This document shows positions 12,308 to 24,531 of a DNA stretch of 64,000 nt, piece after piece. The position numbers and the translations under genes were made by a program. Source of the DNA: Owenia fusiformis (Eukaryota; Annelida; Polychaeta; Sabellida; Oweniidae); the NCBI GenBank assembly GCA_903813345.2, contig CAIIXF020000004.1:21364477-21428476 (forward strand), in the 5' to 3' direction. How positions within the stretch are numbered: the first letter of the stretch is position 1; every line of letters starts with the position of its first letter. The notes beneath the pieces were generated by a model. That model had not been told where the DNA came from. It made no database searches and was given only the letters and a program-made list of their open reading frames with translations.

Positions 12308-14354
12308 TATATTATCGATTTCACAATATTACCTGTTCCACGCCAGGCTCATATTGCAATTTAACATAGTATTTACACCTGGACCATTTTCTAATATAAT
12401 CTGCAATTCTATGCAGTCTATACAGTATATAATGTATTGGTCATTATATACATTGCTGGAGAAAGGATTTGGAGTAGTGGGACTTTGCAGGTGTGGCACC
12501 TTCATTAGGAACCTTCCAACATAACAACATAGCGAAGAATACATCTACTGGTCTTGAATATGACTTGTCAGCATCATCATCAAGAAATTCTAAGCGAATA
12601 TGTTTTTAGTACTGGTATAATTATATAAATAGGATAAATGTGAGCAGACTGTACTCCCGGACTGTACAGTTCATGTACCTGAATTCGTCTGTCCTCGATT
12701 TCAACCACAAACGGATATGATGTTTTGGCCCTGTTTTGAAATGGTAAGTTAAGGTGACTGTTAACTTAATCGATTTTCAGAAAAAATTGAAAACACAATC
12801 TTGAAATTTTCAAACTCTTCCTGAGAAGTCGTTTTTATTATTTCACATATGCTTGTGCACTGTAATCATTACAAAGACATCAAAGAACAACAAAAAACTT
12901 TAGTTTGAGAAAAAAGTGCGGTTTAAAGAATTTGAGAAGAAATTTTTCTAGGAGTAGCCCGTGAAAAACCGCTGATTCAAAATATCTGAACATTTCAGAA
13001 AATATACTTCAAACATATATCAAAAACGAAGGAGCAACGGAAATTTGAAAAATTACCCGATAAAAAAATTGGGATCAAAATAAGGAAAAAAGTACACTTC
13101 TCAAATTGTTTTTTTTCTATTTTTTTAATTTGTATGAGAGATTTCAAAATTCTAAAGCTCCTTCCATTTTGGGCTATATTAAAGGGATGTTTCAGAGAAA
13201 TTAGAAAAAGAAATGTTCAGGGACCTTTGCCGTGCTACTCTTTTTGTCAATTTTTCTGTCACATTTTCAGAGGACTCAAATTCCCATTCCAAAATGTTTA
13301 CTGTTTCTATTTGCATTACCACAGTGAGCCTGGTTATTTAAATGATAAGTGGAACTAAAAAATTGAGAGAAAATCCAACCAAAAGACAGTTAATTTTGAT
13401 TGTCAGATTATACTCAAATGCCATGTGCTTCCTGGTTTCGGCCATCTTGGATTTTTTGATTAAGTTATAAGTTACCTTAAAGCTAGGATAAAGAAAAATA
13501 TCATGACACTGTATTAGGATCGTTCCTTACATTTACAAAATAATCGGACAAAAGCTGCATATAATCGCTTTAATTTCAAGAGAAAGCCCATGCGCATAAA
13601 TATCTAAAAATGTGACAAAAATATTTTTTTGTTTGCTATTAGTAATTTTAATGATCAATTCATGAAAAAGGTCAATTACTTAAAGGTACCTTAAATGACC
13701 TTAAAGGTCAATATGTAGGTACATGTAATATAAAAATAATGTAAAAGCTAATTATTGTACACTCCTGTACATAAACAAACATGAATAAGTGCAGCAATGA
13801 ATATATGTATTCACATGGACCTTTAGGAATTTAATAGTCAACATTCAAGTGAAAGTGACTCACAAAATAAACTTATTTTGCAATGATGGATTCGCGAATA
13901 TGATGTACTTATAGGATTATTGTGAGTTATAATTCGGAGTAAATATCAACTAATAGTGATATTAATATTTGGTAAATATTACATTATGAGGTGATAGTGT
14001 ACACATATGCAACAATATTGGTGAGCTTGATCAAGTTTTATTCACGTATTTATGCGTATGGCTCTGTAGGTAGGTATAGCAGTAATAATAGATGAATCAA
14101 TTACGAGTACACCTGTATTGTATAGCTTGTATAGAGAGAATATTGCATTAGAATATAGGATACTCTACTATTATGTTCTACTCATAGGGAGCAGTTAGGA
14201 AATTGGGACAGCTAGGAAATTGGGGTCTACAGATGGAGACCAATGTCCCATAAACCAATTGTGACATCGTTGATGATGAATCAGCCACGACATATAACGT
14301 TACACACCGTGCCATCACTCTATTCTTTGTAACTATTTAGGTACCAACGTTAAC
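12308..14354. other. Intergenic stretch before the SPRY gene
   Basis: No gene was recognised. The stretch is A+T rich, with phrases around AAGGTCAATTACTTAAAGG and TACCTTAAA repeated loosely near 13450-13710, suggesting a decayed repeat. The open frames here (for example 13134-13358) have no recognisable protein features. The promoter of the downstream SPRY gene should lie in the last part, but no TATA box or initiator stands out. Confidence 0.4.
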
Positions 14355-17300
14355 ATGGCTACAAGGTAAGTCTTCATAACTATTATCTAATAGTACCAGG
14401 CCTATCAACTGTCCCGCGTATTTGTCACGTATTTGCTGAAGAATTTGAAGTTACGCCAGTTATCTTTGCGTGACAAGAAATGTCACGCAAATACGCATTT
14501 TACCTGGTAATTGTCAAGCAAAAATATTTCTGTAGAAAAATTTCTAAAAAGATCGTCTACACAGCAAAAATACGAACGCCGGAAAAAAAACGTACGCATT
14601 CCGTTCGGACTTTTCACAGCTCCCCCCCCCCGTTGATGGATGTTTGAAACGCGATCGTAGTGAGCGCGAAAAATTTGAGGTGTTCAAAATTTGGCAAGAT
14701 GTAATAAAATTTAAACCAAGGTGTTCAAAATTTGAATCAAGGTGTTCAGATTTGGACCAAGGTGTCCACATTTTCAGTGAGGGGAGGTGTTCAACATTTC
14801 CAAGTCACTCATGTTAGGTGTTCCCAAGTTGACAGGCCTGTAGTAATACAGATAATTATTATTGTAGGAGAAGATAGTATCATTGTCTGAACATATATAT
14901 AGGGTGGGCCAAAAATAATTCCATCCATTGTAACCTTTTTGTTAGTCATTTCAACATTTGTTATCTTCAATACTTAAGTTTGGGAAATTGAAAAACAACT
15001 CATTGTCAACAGCTTGTGTAAATTTAACCCAATATAATAGAATTACTAAACGCAAGGGTTTCCTGAACACGCCGTCCACCCACCTGAACAATCAATCTGT
15101 ATTTGACAGTCATACATGGCTTAAATGATAGAGTCCATTTCACTGCTTCATTTCGTCAGTAGAACGGCAAAAATAAGAAATTGGGAGATCATTGTGCAAT
15201 AATATATGGAAAAGTATATTCATAATGTACATGAATGACATTTGTATATTTCAGATTTTTAATTTTTTTGTGCAATAAGCCCGTGCCGTCTTGTAATTTG
15301 AAGAATTTCAGCCATGTTAATCTTATTGAAAATAACATGGCAGAGAAACATCCAAATATAAGAGGCCACACACTTTATAAGCCCAACTAGAAGCAATCCA
15401 AGATACACAAATGTCATTCATTTACATTATGAATATACTTTTCCATATATTATTGCACAATGGTCTCCCAATTTCTTATTTTTGCCGTTCTACTGACGAA
15501 ATGAAGCAGTGAAATGGACTCTAGGTTTTGAGACATATTATGCCAGTTTTGAGAAAAGCTGAGGTCAGTTAAACTATATTATTCAAGGGAGACATGTCTT
15601 GCTTCTCCTAGAAATAACTACATATGTTTTAATCGATGGAAATAGTGTTGAGACAATTTGAAGGGTAAATATTGCATGGTTTGAAAAATACTTTATTTTC
15701 AACAGTGATGTCTCAAGCAGTGAGTTTAGACATTTTTCATGACACACACAGTTAACAGATCATGACCATGACAAGCCAAAAATAATTGTACATACATATT
15801 TTTATCTTTAACATTTTCACAAATAATCATGATTTTGCTATTATCTGAATTTTTGTGCATTAAACTGCAATAATAAAGAAAAGTGAATAAATAGAAAAAT
15901 GTTCCAATTTTTGTTGGCCCAACCTGTCCATGTTGAAAGGACGATTCTCGGTTTGGAGAACGAAGTTCATCAATCTAAATGAGTATTATCCCTGCTTCGG
16001 ACAAATTTAATTTTTTTACATAATATAGATTTGAATGTCCTCTTTTGAATAGTCATACTTTAATTTGGGTAATATTTCTAGATTTTTCGCAAAAAAATAT
16101 TAGCGAAGTACACTGATGAACTTATTTCCCCAAATCGAGACTTGTATTTTATTGAATCGGTCTAATTGAGCGTTATCCCTGCTTCAGACCAATTTGTTAT
16201 TTTTACATCTTGTAGATTTAAATGTCCTCTTTTGAATATTCATAGTTTAATTTGGGTAATATTTCTATATTTTTCATGAAAAAAATTATTAGCCCAGGAG
16301 ACTGTTCTCCAAACCGAGAATCGTCCTTTGCTATTAAAAAATATTTGTTTACATCGGAAGTGCTATTCAAAATGGCCGATGTAGTAAATTAATTTGCATA
16401 TTTGTTATTTCCCCTAGCTTTATTTCAACTTGACGACATACTGTGTTAAATTTTACAACATTTAATTGTACCTTTCACCTTAATTGAAATTTTATGATGT
16501 TTATTTTTGTGAAGAAATGTTTCCTCAAAATAATTTTGTGCATAGAATTTCACTGCAATTTCCACAGGACAGTACAGTGGTTATCGTACTGAAAGGTTTG
16601 ATAATCGGTTAGATCCAAATGGGATTTATATGGAAAGCCTATGTAACTGCAGTCATGTGAGGCACTCTAGAAACATACTAGTATGCGATTGTAGAAAACA
16701 ATTGGAAATGATTAGTTGACGATTTTTGATATATTGTCATTAGTATTCATTACAAATCAAAAATTTTTTTTTGACAAAATCAAGTTCAGTTTTGCTCTAA
16801 AATGATTATCATAGTATATACATTTTTTCTCAATAAATAAATAAATAAATAATAGGAAATGTATTACAAATTTACAACTTTCTTACACTCAATTTCATGT
16901 TCAAACAAAAGCCCATGGACCTTGAAATAACAGGAAATAATTCAATAACATTATTATATTCAGTTATTCAAGCGTGGCAGGAAACGTGGCATGGATATTG
17001 GCAGTGATCGTTGTGCTAGTCCTAGTGCTTCTTCTAATTTGTCTGTGCTGTACGCGCATGAAGAGAAGACAGAAAAATCAAAACACAAACTTTGGCAGTG
17101 TTGTCGCTACAATATCTGGATCGACTTGTAAGTATCTGATACCATATCATTTAATCAGCGTCACATATTTAATACCCCGGGTTTTAATACCCGGATGCCA
17201 CGTTCCACTGAACGAAAATATGCTTACACATAAGAAAAAATTCAAATATTTGCAATTTATTTATTTTTAATCTAAGAGAAAATATAAATGTTTTTGATAA

Positions 17301-19750
17301 TTTTAGATCCAGTTAATTTTACACACCCCGATGATTGGTTACCTCTCTTAAAGCAAGTATTCACCGTTGGTGAATTTGGTTTTAACCCAGCTGCAATTTC
17401 CCGGGGACTTAGTTTCCCAAGCGACCAGGAGGGAACGCTCGTTATGCAAACAGAAAATGTTCCTAACAGTCATCCCACTCATGGTGCTAGGGGCAAATTA
17501 GGATTTCTCCAAGGTAGTTATGGTGTATTGTTCCTTTGGTTATAATTAATATGTTACCAAACTCAAATACTGCAAGTCAAAGAAAAGACCCATATGTTTA
17601 AATGAACTAGATGATAATTTTGGACGGTTGATATGATTTTTCAAGATGTGGAGATTTTTTGAAAGGCCTGATTTACACACTCGTCCTTTAAGAGATTCTC
17701 AGTCATTGAACAGTATACCCCCCCCCCACTGTATATGATATATTTGTAGTTTTTGCACATAGCTTTAAAATTGCGTGTCACAAATGGTGCACTACCGAGG
17801 AAACATTGTACAGTAAAGTGTATGTCCTGATAATCTCACTTGAAATAAGGTACATGGATTGCTTACATCGATTGTATTCTAATTGTTTCTTTTTGTGAAT
17901 TTATTTCAGGAAAACACGTGTGGGAGATCATATGGCCTCCAGAATGCCGAGGCTACAATGCAACCGTTGGCATAGGAACAGTCAATGCCGCCCTCTATAA
18001 CAGTGAAAACGTCAGCCTTGTTGGGTTTAATCTTCATTCGTGGGGCTGGAACCTCACCTCTAAATGTATTATACACTGTAATCAAAATGATCGCTGGTAT
18101 CCTGGGAATAATGACGCTAGCTTTGAAGTCCCTGAAAAGTAAGCAATTTATTCCGTATACCGGTAGTAAAATTGCTGCAGAATGATAAAAGTTCATACTT
18201 ATGTCTTCACATGCATGTCGAATGCATCCATAATTTAATTGGAAATTGAACCCTCAGAAGATTTCCTGTATACAGTTGAAACATGCCATAAATAAGACTT
18301 TGGTTAATATTGTTTTATGCCAACAATAGATGTCGGGGTTTATTGGAAAGGTCTATAATCACATATCAATTAATACTATTTCCATATTAGATTCTTTGTT
18401 TACCTGGATATGGATGAAGGCATCCTGGGATTCGGGACACGTGACGAGTATTGGGGACCTGCAGTATGGGGACTGAAAGGTGGGAAACTACCTCTCTTTC
18501 CAATGGTCGGAATCTCATGTCCGGGCGGCCATGTACAAATGTTATATACAGGATCAGGTTGGTGTAGAATATGAATTTTCCGATTTTTCTTACGATTAAT
18601 CATCATTCGATATAATTAGTTCAGAGACATATAAAACATACATGTTTCTGATTAGTTGAATGAATTCAATTGTGAGGGTCAAAATGGCAGAATTTCTGAT
18701 TTCCTATGCAGACCTATTTCTATTAAACTGATTTTTAATTTTCGTTTTCTAGTACCTAATCACGAAGCTCAGCTTTCGAATGATGCATCACAGAAGTATG
18801 TCGCAAAGGCAGCTCAAGGAGTGACTGCATTTAGCAGTGATGGAACAGTATCAAATATTGCTCCGCCATCAACCAGCTCTACTTTTGGTGGATCAATGAT
18901 GGCCAATCTCCGTCGATCTTTCAGAAGATTATCAAAAAGAACACGAAAACCAGGTAAACAAATTTCCTTATTAAATTATTTTAGCTTTTTCTGAAATAAC
19001 ATTTTCGCATCTTGAGGGATATACACAAAATAATTATGTGATCACATAACTCGCATGCAAATATAACAATTCATCGAGTACATAGTGATTGCATTTTTGT
19101 AAAGTTGTTCACTAAAAATGAATGTAATTATTGTTTGAATTATTCCAGCCAATTCGAGTCAGCAGACAGGACAACCACCGCATTTAGCTGAAACAGCGAG
19201 AGTTCAATACAATCCAAACACTGGAACACTGGACTATAACCAGAGGTTACCAACGCAAGCGTCACCTGGTGTGCAAACACAAAACATTGGTCACGTGACT
19301 CGTCAAAATCAACCACCAGGTGGCGCGAGTGGAAATATTCATCATGGTGCTAATTCCAATATGAACGGCAATAGCTCGTATCCTAAACTCTACCAGTATA
19401 ATAATGGTTTGGGGGCACAGGATAACCCTTTACAATCAAGACCAATAGAACATCAATATCCGAATAGTCACCAAGCTGCAGCTGTACATTATCCTCAGCC
19501 CACACAGGCCACCGATCCACAGGGTTATACAACTCAGACACTCAACCCTGTCAGTCTAACTAGACCAGGGGGCTATACACACGGGCAGCAATCCCAAATT
19601 AATCTACAAACCGAATCTGGGACTTCGTATGCACCCCAGTATTCTGGAGATTCCCAATATAGCCCCCAGCAACATGCCATGAATATAACACCAACAAACC
19701 TCAACAGTGATAGGAATATGAGAATCGACAGACCACCAACTTATATATGA
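14355..19750 (+). CDS. Membrane-anchored SPRY-domain protein (SPSB-like) with C-terminal PPxY motif
   Basis: A predicted 526-residue protein from seven exons: 14355-14365, 16964-17127, 17307-17513, 17910-18138, 18391-18557, 18753-18953 and 19149-19750. All junctions are GT-AG and the total, 1581 nt, is in frame. The first coding exon is 11 nt, with the good start context AACATGG, and it completes codon 4 of the next exon. Residues 12-33 form one membrane segment followed by Cys residues and a basic stop-transfer stretch (RMKRRQK), so the rest should be cytosolic. Residues ~105-258 form a SPRY domain closest in pattern to SPSB/SSB proteins (GKHVWEIIWP, NLHSWGWNL, FVYLDMDEG, WGLKG), but no SOCS box follows and the usual VWGHCE segment is changed. 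The tail (327-526) is rich in Gln, Asn, Pro and Tyr and ends RPPTYI, with PPTY a PPxY motif that could bind WW domains of NEDD4-type ligases. Function is inferred only: a membrane adaptor. Confidence 0.85.
14396..14840. mobile_element. MITE with CAGGCCT-TCAACT ends in SPRY intron 1
   Basis: CAGGCCTATCAACT at the left is mirrored by AGTTGACAGGCCTG at the right, and TAGTA flanks both sides (14391-14395 and 14841-14845). Inside, a ~22-26-bp phrase (AAGGTGTTCAAAATTTG and variants) is repeated about four times between 14670 and 14775. Confidence 0.75.
14901..15925. mobile_element. Mariner-type non-autonomous element with an internal palindrome
   Basis: AGGGTGGGCCAAAAAT at 14901 is mirrored by ATTTTTGTTGGCCCAACCT ending near 15925. 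These ends resemble those of mariner relatives such as the element at 51820-52333. Inside, 15129-15523 is a near-perfect palindrome with ~120-bp arms beginning TAGAGTCCATTTCACTGC. The palindrome's centre matches 40646-40800 in reverse orientation, so it is a separate family that either inserted here or was captured. Confidence 0.65.
15936..16329. mobile_element. 394-bp MITE with perfect 26-bp TIRs and internal duplication
   Basis: AAAGGACGATTCTCGGTTTG and six further bases at 15936-15961 are exactly mirrored at 16304-16329. Between them a ~180-bp block is present twice in tandem (around 15975-16110 and 16165-16300; shared words TATCCCTGCTTC, AATGTCCTCTTTTGAATA and TTTAATTTGGGTAATATTTC). No frame and no clear target duplication were seen. 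Confidence 0.75.
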
Positions 19751-22440
19751 TGAGAGTACTATGCCTATTGAATCTGGTATCTGAAGGATTGCGTATTGTA
19801 TGCATCAATGTACATTGTATAAGTGGTTCTTTAATACTTGGATCTTAGTATGTATATCGAACGGAACTGCCAATTTAGTATAATGCCTGTAAATTTGCAA
19901 GCGCCATTCTGATACCCTTAGCATCTTTCTGTTCAACCAGAAAGGCTGAGAAGAAATGAGATGTCATGATGGCGAGCGCGGAGTTCCAGGTAACCCGTTC
20001 GTCTTACGTATAAATGTACCTTCAATTGGACACTAGAATGCTCACTACAAAAATAATTCAATACCTATTTATATAAGTCAGTACATTGGTCAATGTCCGT
20101 CACCAATAATCGCAATTTAGGGCCGATACAACTTCGATGAATCCTAGGATGGATCATAACATGTAAAGAAAGTAGTAGTCCGTTTCCAAGAAATCCAAGA
20201 CGATCGTTAAAAGAAGAAAGTGACCTTTTCATGGTTACATGAATATGCAGTATTTCAACACGATTATATCATACTACAGATTGATCATACTTTTAAAGAT
20301 GGTGTGGTACATAAATACTTTAAACAGACTAAACAAGAGACAACCCCCTTTTTACATCAGATCATAAACAAATTACACCGTTATAGAAACCGGACAACTC
20401 ATAAACTAATTAACTCAGGCGTGAGACCACAGTTTTTAAGTTTCCCAGGTAGTATATGTACGGTTCCAAAGATGCATATTGAACTCAGACACTCAACCCT
20501 GTCAGTCTAACTACACCAGGGGGCTATACACATCATGGGCAGCAACGCCCACCCGCCTCTATCGCACAATCCCAAATTAATCTACAAACCGAATCTGGGA
20601 ATTCGTATGCACCCCAGTATTCTGGAGATTCCCAATATAGCCCCCAGCAACATGCCATGAATATAACACCAACAAACCTCAACAGTGATAGGAATATGAG
20701 AATCGACAGACCACCAACTTATATATGATGAGAGTACTATGCCTATTGAATCTGGTATCTGAAGGATTGCGTATTGTATGCATCAATGTACATTGTATAA
20801 GTGGTTCTTTAATACTTGGATCTTAGTATGTATATCGAACGGAACTGCCAATTTAGTATAATGCCTGTAAATTTGCAAGCGCCATTCTGATACCCTTAGC
20901 ATCTTTCTGTTCAACCAGAAAGGCTGAGAAGAAATGAGATGTCATGATGGCGAGCGCGGAGTTCCAGGTAACCCGTTCGTCTTACGTATAAATGTACCTT
21001 CAATTGGACACTAGAATGCTCACTACAAAAATAATTCAATACCTATTTATATAAGTCAGTACATTGGTCAATGTCCGTCACCAATAATCGCAATTTAGGG
21101 CCGATACAACTTCGATGAATCCTAGGATGGATCATAACATGTAAAGAAAGTAGTAGTCCGTTTCCAAGAAATCCAAGACGATCGTTAAAAGAAGAAAGTG
21201 ACCTTTTCATGGTTACATGAATATGCAGTATTTCAACACGATTATATCATACTACAGATTGATCATACTTTTAAAGATGGTGTGGTACATAAATACTTTA
21301 AACAGACTAAACAAGAGACAACCCCCTTTTTACATCAGATCATAAACAAATTACACCGTTATAGAAACCGGACAACTCATAAACTAATTAACTCAGGCGT
21401 GAGACCACAGTTTTTAAGTTTCCCAGGTAGTATATGTACGGTTCCAAAGATGCATATTGAACTCAGACACTCAACCCTGTCAGTCTAACTACACCAGGGG
21501 GCTATACACATCATGGGCAGCAACGCCCACCCGCCTCTATCGCACAATCCCAAATTAATCTACAAACCGAATCTGGGAATTCGTATGCACCCCAGTATTC
21601 TGGAGATTCCCAATATAGCCCCCAGCAACATGCCATGAATATAACACCAACAAACCTCAACAGTGATAGGAATATGAGAATCGACAGACCACCAACTTAT
21701 ATATGATGAGAGTACTATGCCTATTGAATCTGGTATCTGAAGGATTGCGTATTGTATGCATCAATGTACATTGTATAAGTGGTTCTTTAATACTTGGATC
21801 TTAGTATGTATATCGAACGGAACTGCCAATTTAGTATAATGCCTGTAAATTTGCAAGCGCCATTCTGATACCCTTAGCATCTTTCTGTTCAACCAGAAAG
21901 GCTGAGAAGAAATGAGATGTCATGATGGCGAGCGCGGAGTTCCAGGTAACCCGTTCGTCTTACGTATAAATGTACCTTCAATTGGACACTAGAATGCTCA
22001 CTACAAAAATAATTCAATACCTATTTATATAAGTCAGTACATTGGTCAATGTCCGTCACCAATAATCGCAATTTAGGGCCGATACAACTTCGATGAATCC
22101 TAGGATGGATCATAACATGTAAAGAAAGTAGTAGTCCGTTTCCAAGAAATCCAAGACGATCGTTAAAAGAAGAAAGTGACCTTTTCATGGTTACATGAAT
22201 ATGCAGTATTTCAACACGATTATATCATACTACAGATTGATCATACTTTTAAAGATGGTGTGGTACATAAATACTTTAAACAGACTAAACAAGAGACAAC
22301 CCCCTTTTTACATCAGATCATAAACAAATTACACCGTTATAGAAACCGGACAACTCATAAACTAATTAACTCAGGCGTGAGACCACAGTTTTTAAGTTTC
22401 CCAGGTAGTATATGTACGGTTCCAAAGATGCATATTGAAC

Positions 22441-22713
22441 TCAGACACTCAACCCTGTCAGTCTAACTACACCAGGGGGCTATACACATCATGGGCAGCA
22501 ACGCCCACCCGCCTCTATCGCACAATCCCAAATTAATCTACAAACCGAATCTGGGACTTCGTATGCACCCCAGTATTCTGGAGATTCCCAATATAGCCCC
22601 CAGCAACATGCCATGAATATAACACCAACAAACCTCAACAGTGATAGGAATATGAGAATCGACAGACCACCAACTTATGATGAGAGTACTATGCCTATTG
22701 AATCTGGCATCTG
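22441..22713 (+). pseudogene. Fourth copy of the SPRY last-exon tail, with the longer C-terminus
   Basis: In this copy the frame ends RPPTYDESTMPIESGI, because it has TTATGATGAG where copies 1-3 have TTATATATGATGAG. The extra AT in copies 1-3 shifts the frame right after the PPxY motif and gives an immediate stop. The codons of the longer tail are still readable, out of frame, in copies 1-3. This copy has no upstream exon part of its own, so it would be used only by splicing or as part of an older gene structure; it is called a gene fragment. Confidence 0.7.
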
Positions 22714-22816
22714 AAGTATTGCTATTGTATGCATCAATGTACATTGTGTTTCCTTAATACCCGGATCTTAGTATGTGTATCGAACGGAAATCCCAATTTA
22801 GTATAATGCCTGTAAA

Positions 22817-23748
22817 GGATGAGTCTGGGAATGAGTCTGGGTTTCGACTTAGAAAATATTGAAAATTATAATGTCTGAAAAACCAATTCAATCACACATA
22901 TTATTAAACTTCAATATCTTATCCTTCTTCCGAGAGTACAAAAATATCAATTTGTATCACAATTAATGAAGAATATTGGCATCAAAGACAGTGCATATCA
23001 CTTTGTCAGAATTGAAAAAAAAATAAATGGCAAATATTAAATGAATTATTTATACAAAAAGTTTGAAACATATCCTCCAAAACATTGCTTACTTTCTTTG
23101 TATAGACATTGAATGGTATTTCTGGATAAGTGAATTGGTTTTTATCTGGGTAATCAAGGGATTATAGTCACTCAAAGGTACTGAACATCCAGTTTTGAGA
23201 CTTCAATTGTGTTGATGAAGTTACACATATTTCAATCAAATTCATGCTGAGCACAACATTTTGGTTTCAATTTTATTATCTCTATACATGACCCTGGTGA
23301 TGAAGAGTCAGAATCAGTCAAAAAACATAAACCGGAAAACTGTGCTCATTGTGAAAACTAAAAGTGAAGCAACTTTTTTTCCTGATATTTCTTACATCAA
23401 ATGGCAGCCATCTTGTTTTCCCCCTTCAAATTAAACTGGCGGGAAATTCAAAAATTTGAAAAAAATTTTAATCCTTAAATATATTTCAAAAATATGATTT
23501 TCTTCATGGGTCTTTAGTTATTTCATCTTTGTATGTCATACATGTTGTCATTGGTGTTTTTTTCTATGATAATGATTATTTTTTTGTTTGTTAAGATACT
23601 TATTCCGACTCTCAGCAGGGGGTTAATTATGCATCAAAACTTGTGAAAAAGTAAATATACTCATCAAATATAACTAGGACAGTAATAAAAAACATATTTC
23701 ACATATATTTGACTGAGGGACCAAAAGGGCATATATCCGGACACATCC
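22817..23748. mobile_element. 932-bp insertion without target duplication in repeat copy 4
   Basis: Copies 1-3 read CCTGTAAATTTGCAAGCG. Copy 4 has CCTGTAAA, then 932 bp, then TTTGCAAGCG, so the limits are exact and no bases are duplicated. The insert starts GGATGAGTCTGGG and ends TCCGGACACATCC, a weak inverted match. It is A+T rich with no frame of note. Insertion between A and T without duplication recalls Helitrons, but the TC and CTRR ends expected of Helitrons are absent. Confidence 0.8.
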
Positions 23749-24195
23749 TTTGCAAGCGCCATTCAGATACTCATAGCATCTTTCTGTTCTACCAGAAAGG
23801 CTGAGAAGAAATGAGATGTCATGGTTTCATGATGGCGAGCGCGGAGTTCCAGGTAACCCGTTCGTCTTACGTATAAATGTACCTTCAATTGGACACTAGA
23901 ATGCTCACTACAAAAATAATTCAATACCTATTTATAGAAGTCAGTACATCGCTCAGTGACCATCACCAATAATCGCAATTTATGGCCGATATAACTTCGA
24001 TGAATCATAGGATGGATCATATTAACATGTAAAGAAAGTTCCCAAGAAATCCAAGACAACTGTTAAAAGTGACCTTTTCATGGTTTCATGAATATGCAGT
24101 TTTCACCACGATTATATCATACTACAGATTGATCATACTTTTAAAGATGGTGTGGTACATATAAATCATAAATATTTTAAACAGACTAAACAAGA

Positions 24196-24531
24196 CACTC
24201 TTAAAAATTATTACTTGGATTTCTTTATATTGAGAAATTGTACTACTCATTTTAAGTCAAAATTACTTAAATAATCTTGAACTACTGAATCATTTTTAAG
24301 TAATTTTTAAATAATTCATTTATGGTGAATTTACTAATGCAAGGAGAGAAATTGAAATACTTACTGTAGTAATTGTAATACTCATTTACATAATTAAGCA
24401 ATTAAAAAACTCAAAATGACAATATAAGTTAAACCTAAGTAAAATGAAGTAAAACTAAGTATTTAACTTAAAGTAATTTTTATACTTTGGAAATACTTAG
24501 GAAATACTCAAGTTATTCATTTTTAAGAGTG
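24196..24531. mobile_element. 336-bp A+T-rich MITE in repeat copy 4
   Basis: CACTCTTAAAAAT at the left is mirrored by ATTTTTAAGAGTG at the right. The empty site in copies 1-3 reads AAACAAGAGACAAC. The flanks here, ACAAGA and GAGACAAA, are compatible with a short (2-4 bp) duplication of GA/AGA. There is no coding frame; the inside is dominated by ACTTAA, TTAAGTAA and similar words on both strands. Confidence 0.75.

Noticed and set aside
20220-22466. Three identical 96-residue frames at 978-bp spacing, looking like a tandem gene family
   Set aside because: They lie in the non-coding 3' flank duplicated with the end of the SPRY gene and have no homology signal or splice support. In copy 4 the frame is broken.
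22817-23748. Helitron
   Set aside because: Insertion between A and T without duplication fits, but the 5' TC and 3' CTRR ends and a terminal hairpin are not seen in either orientation; left unassigned.
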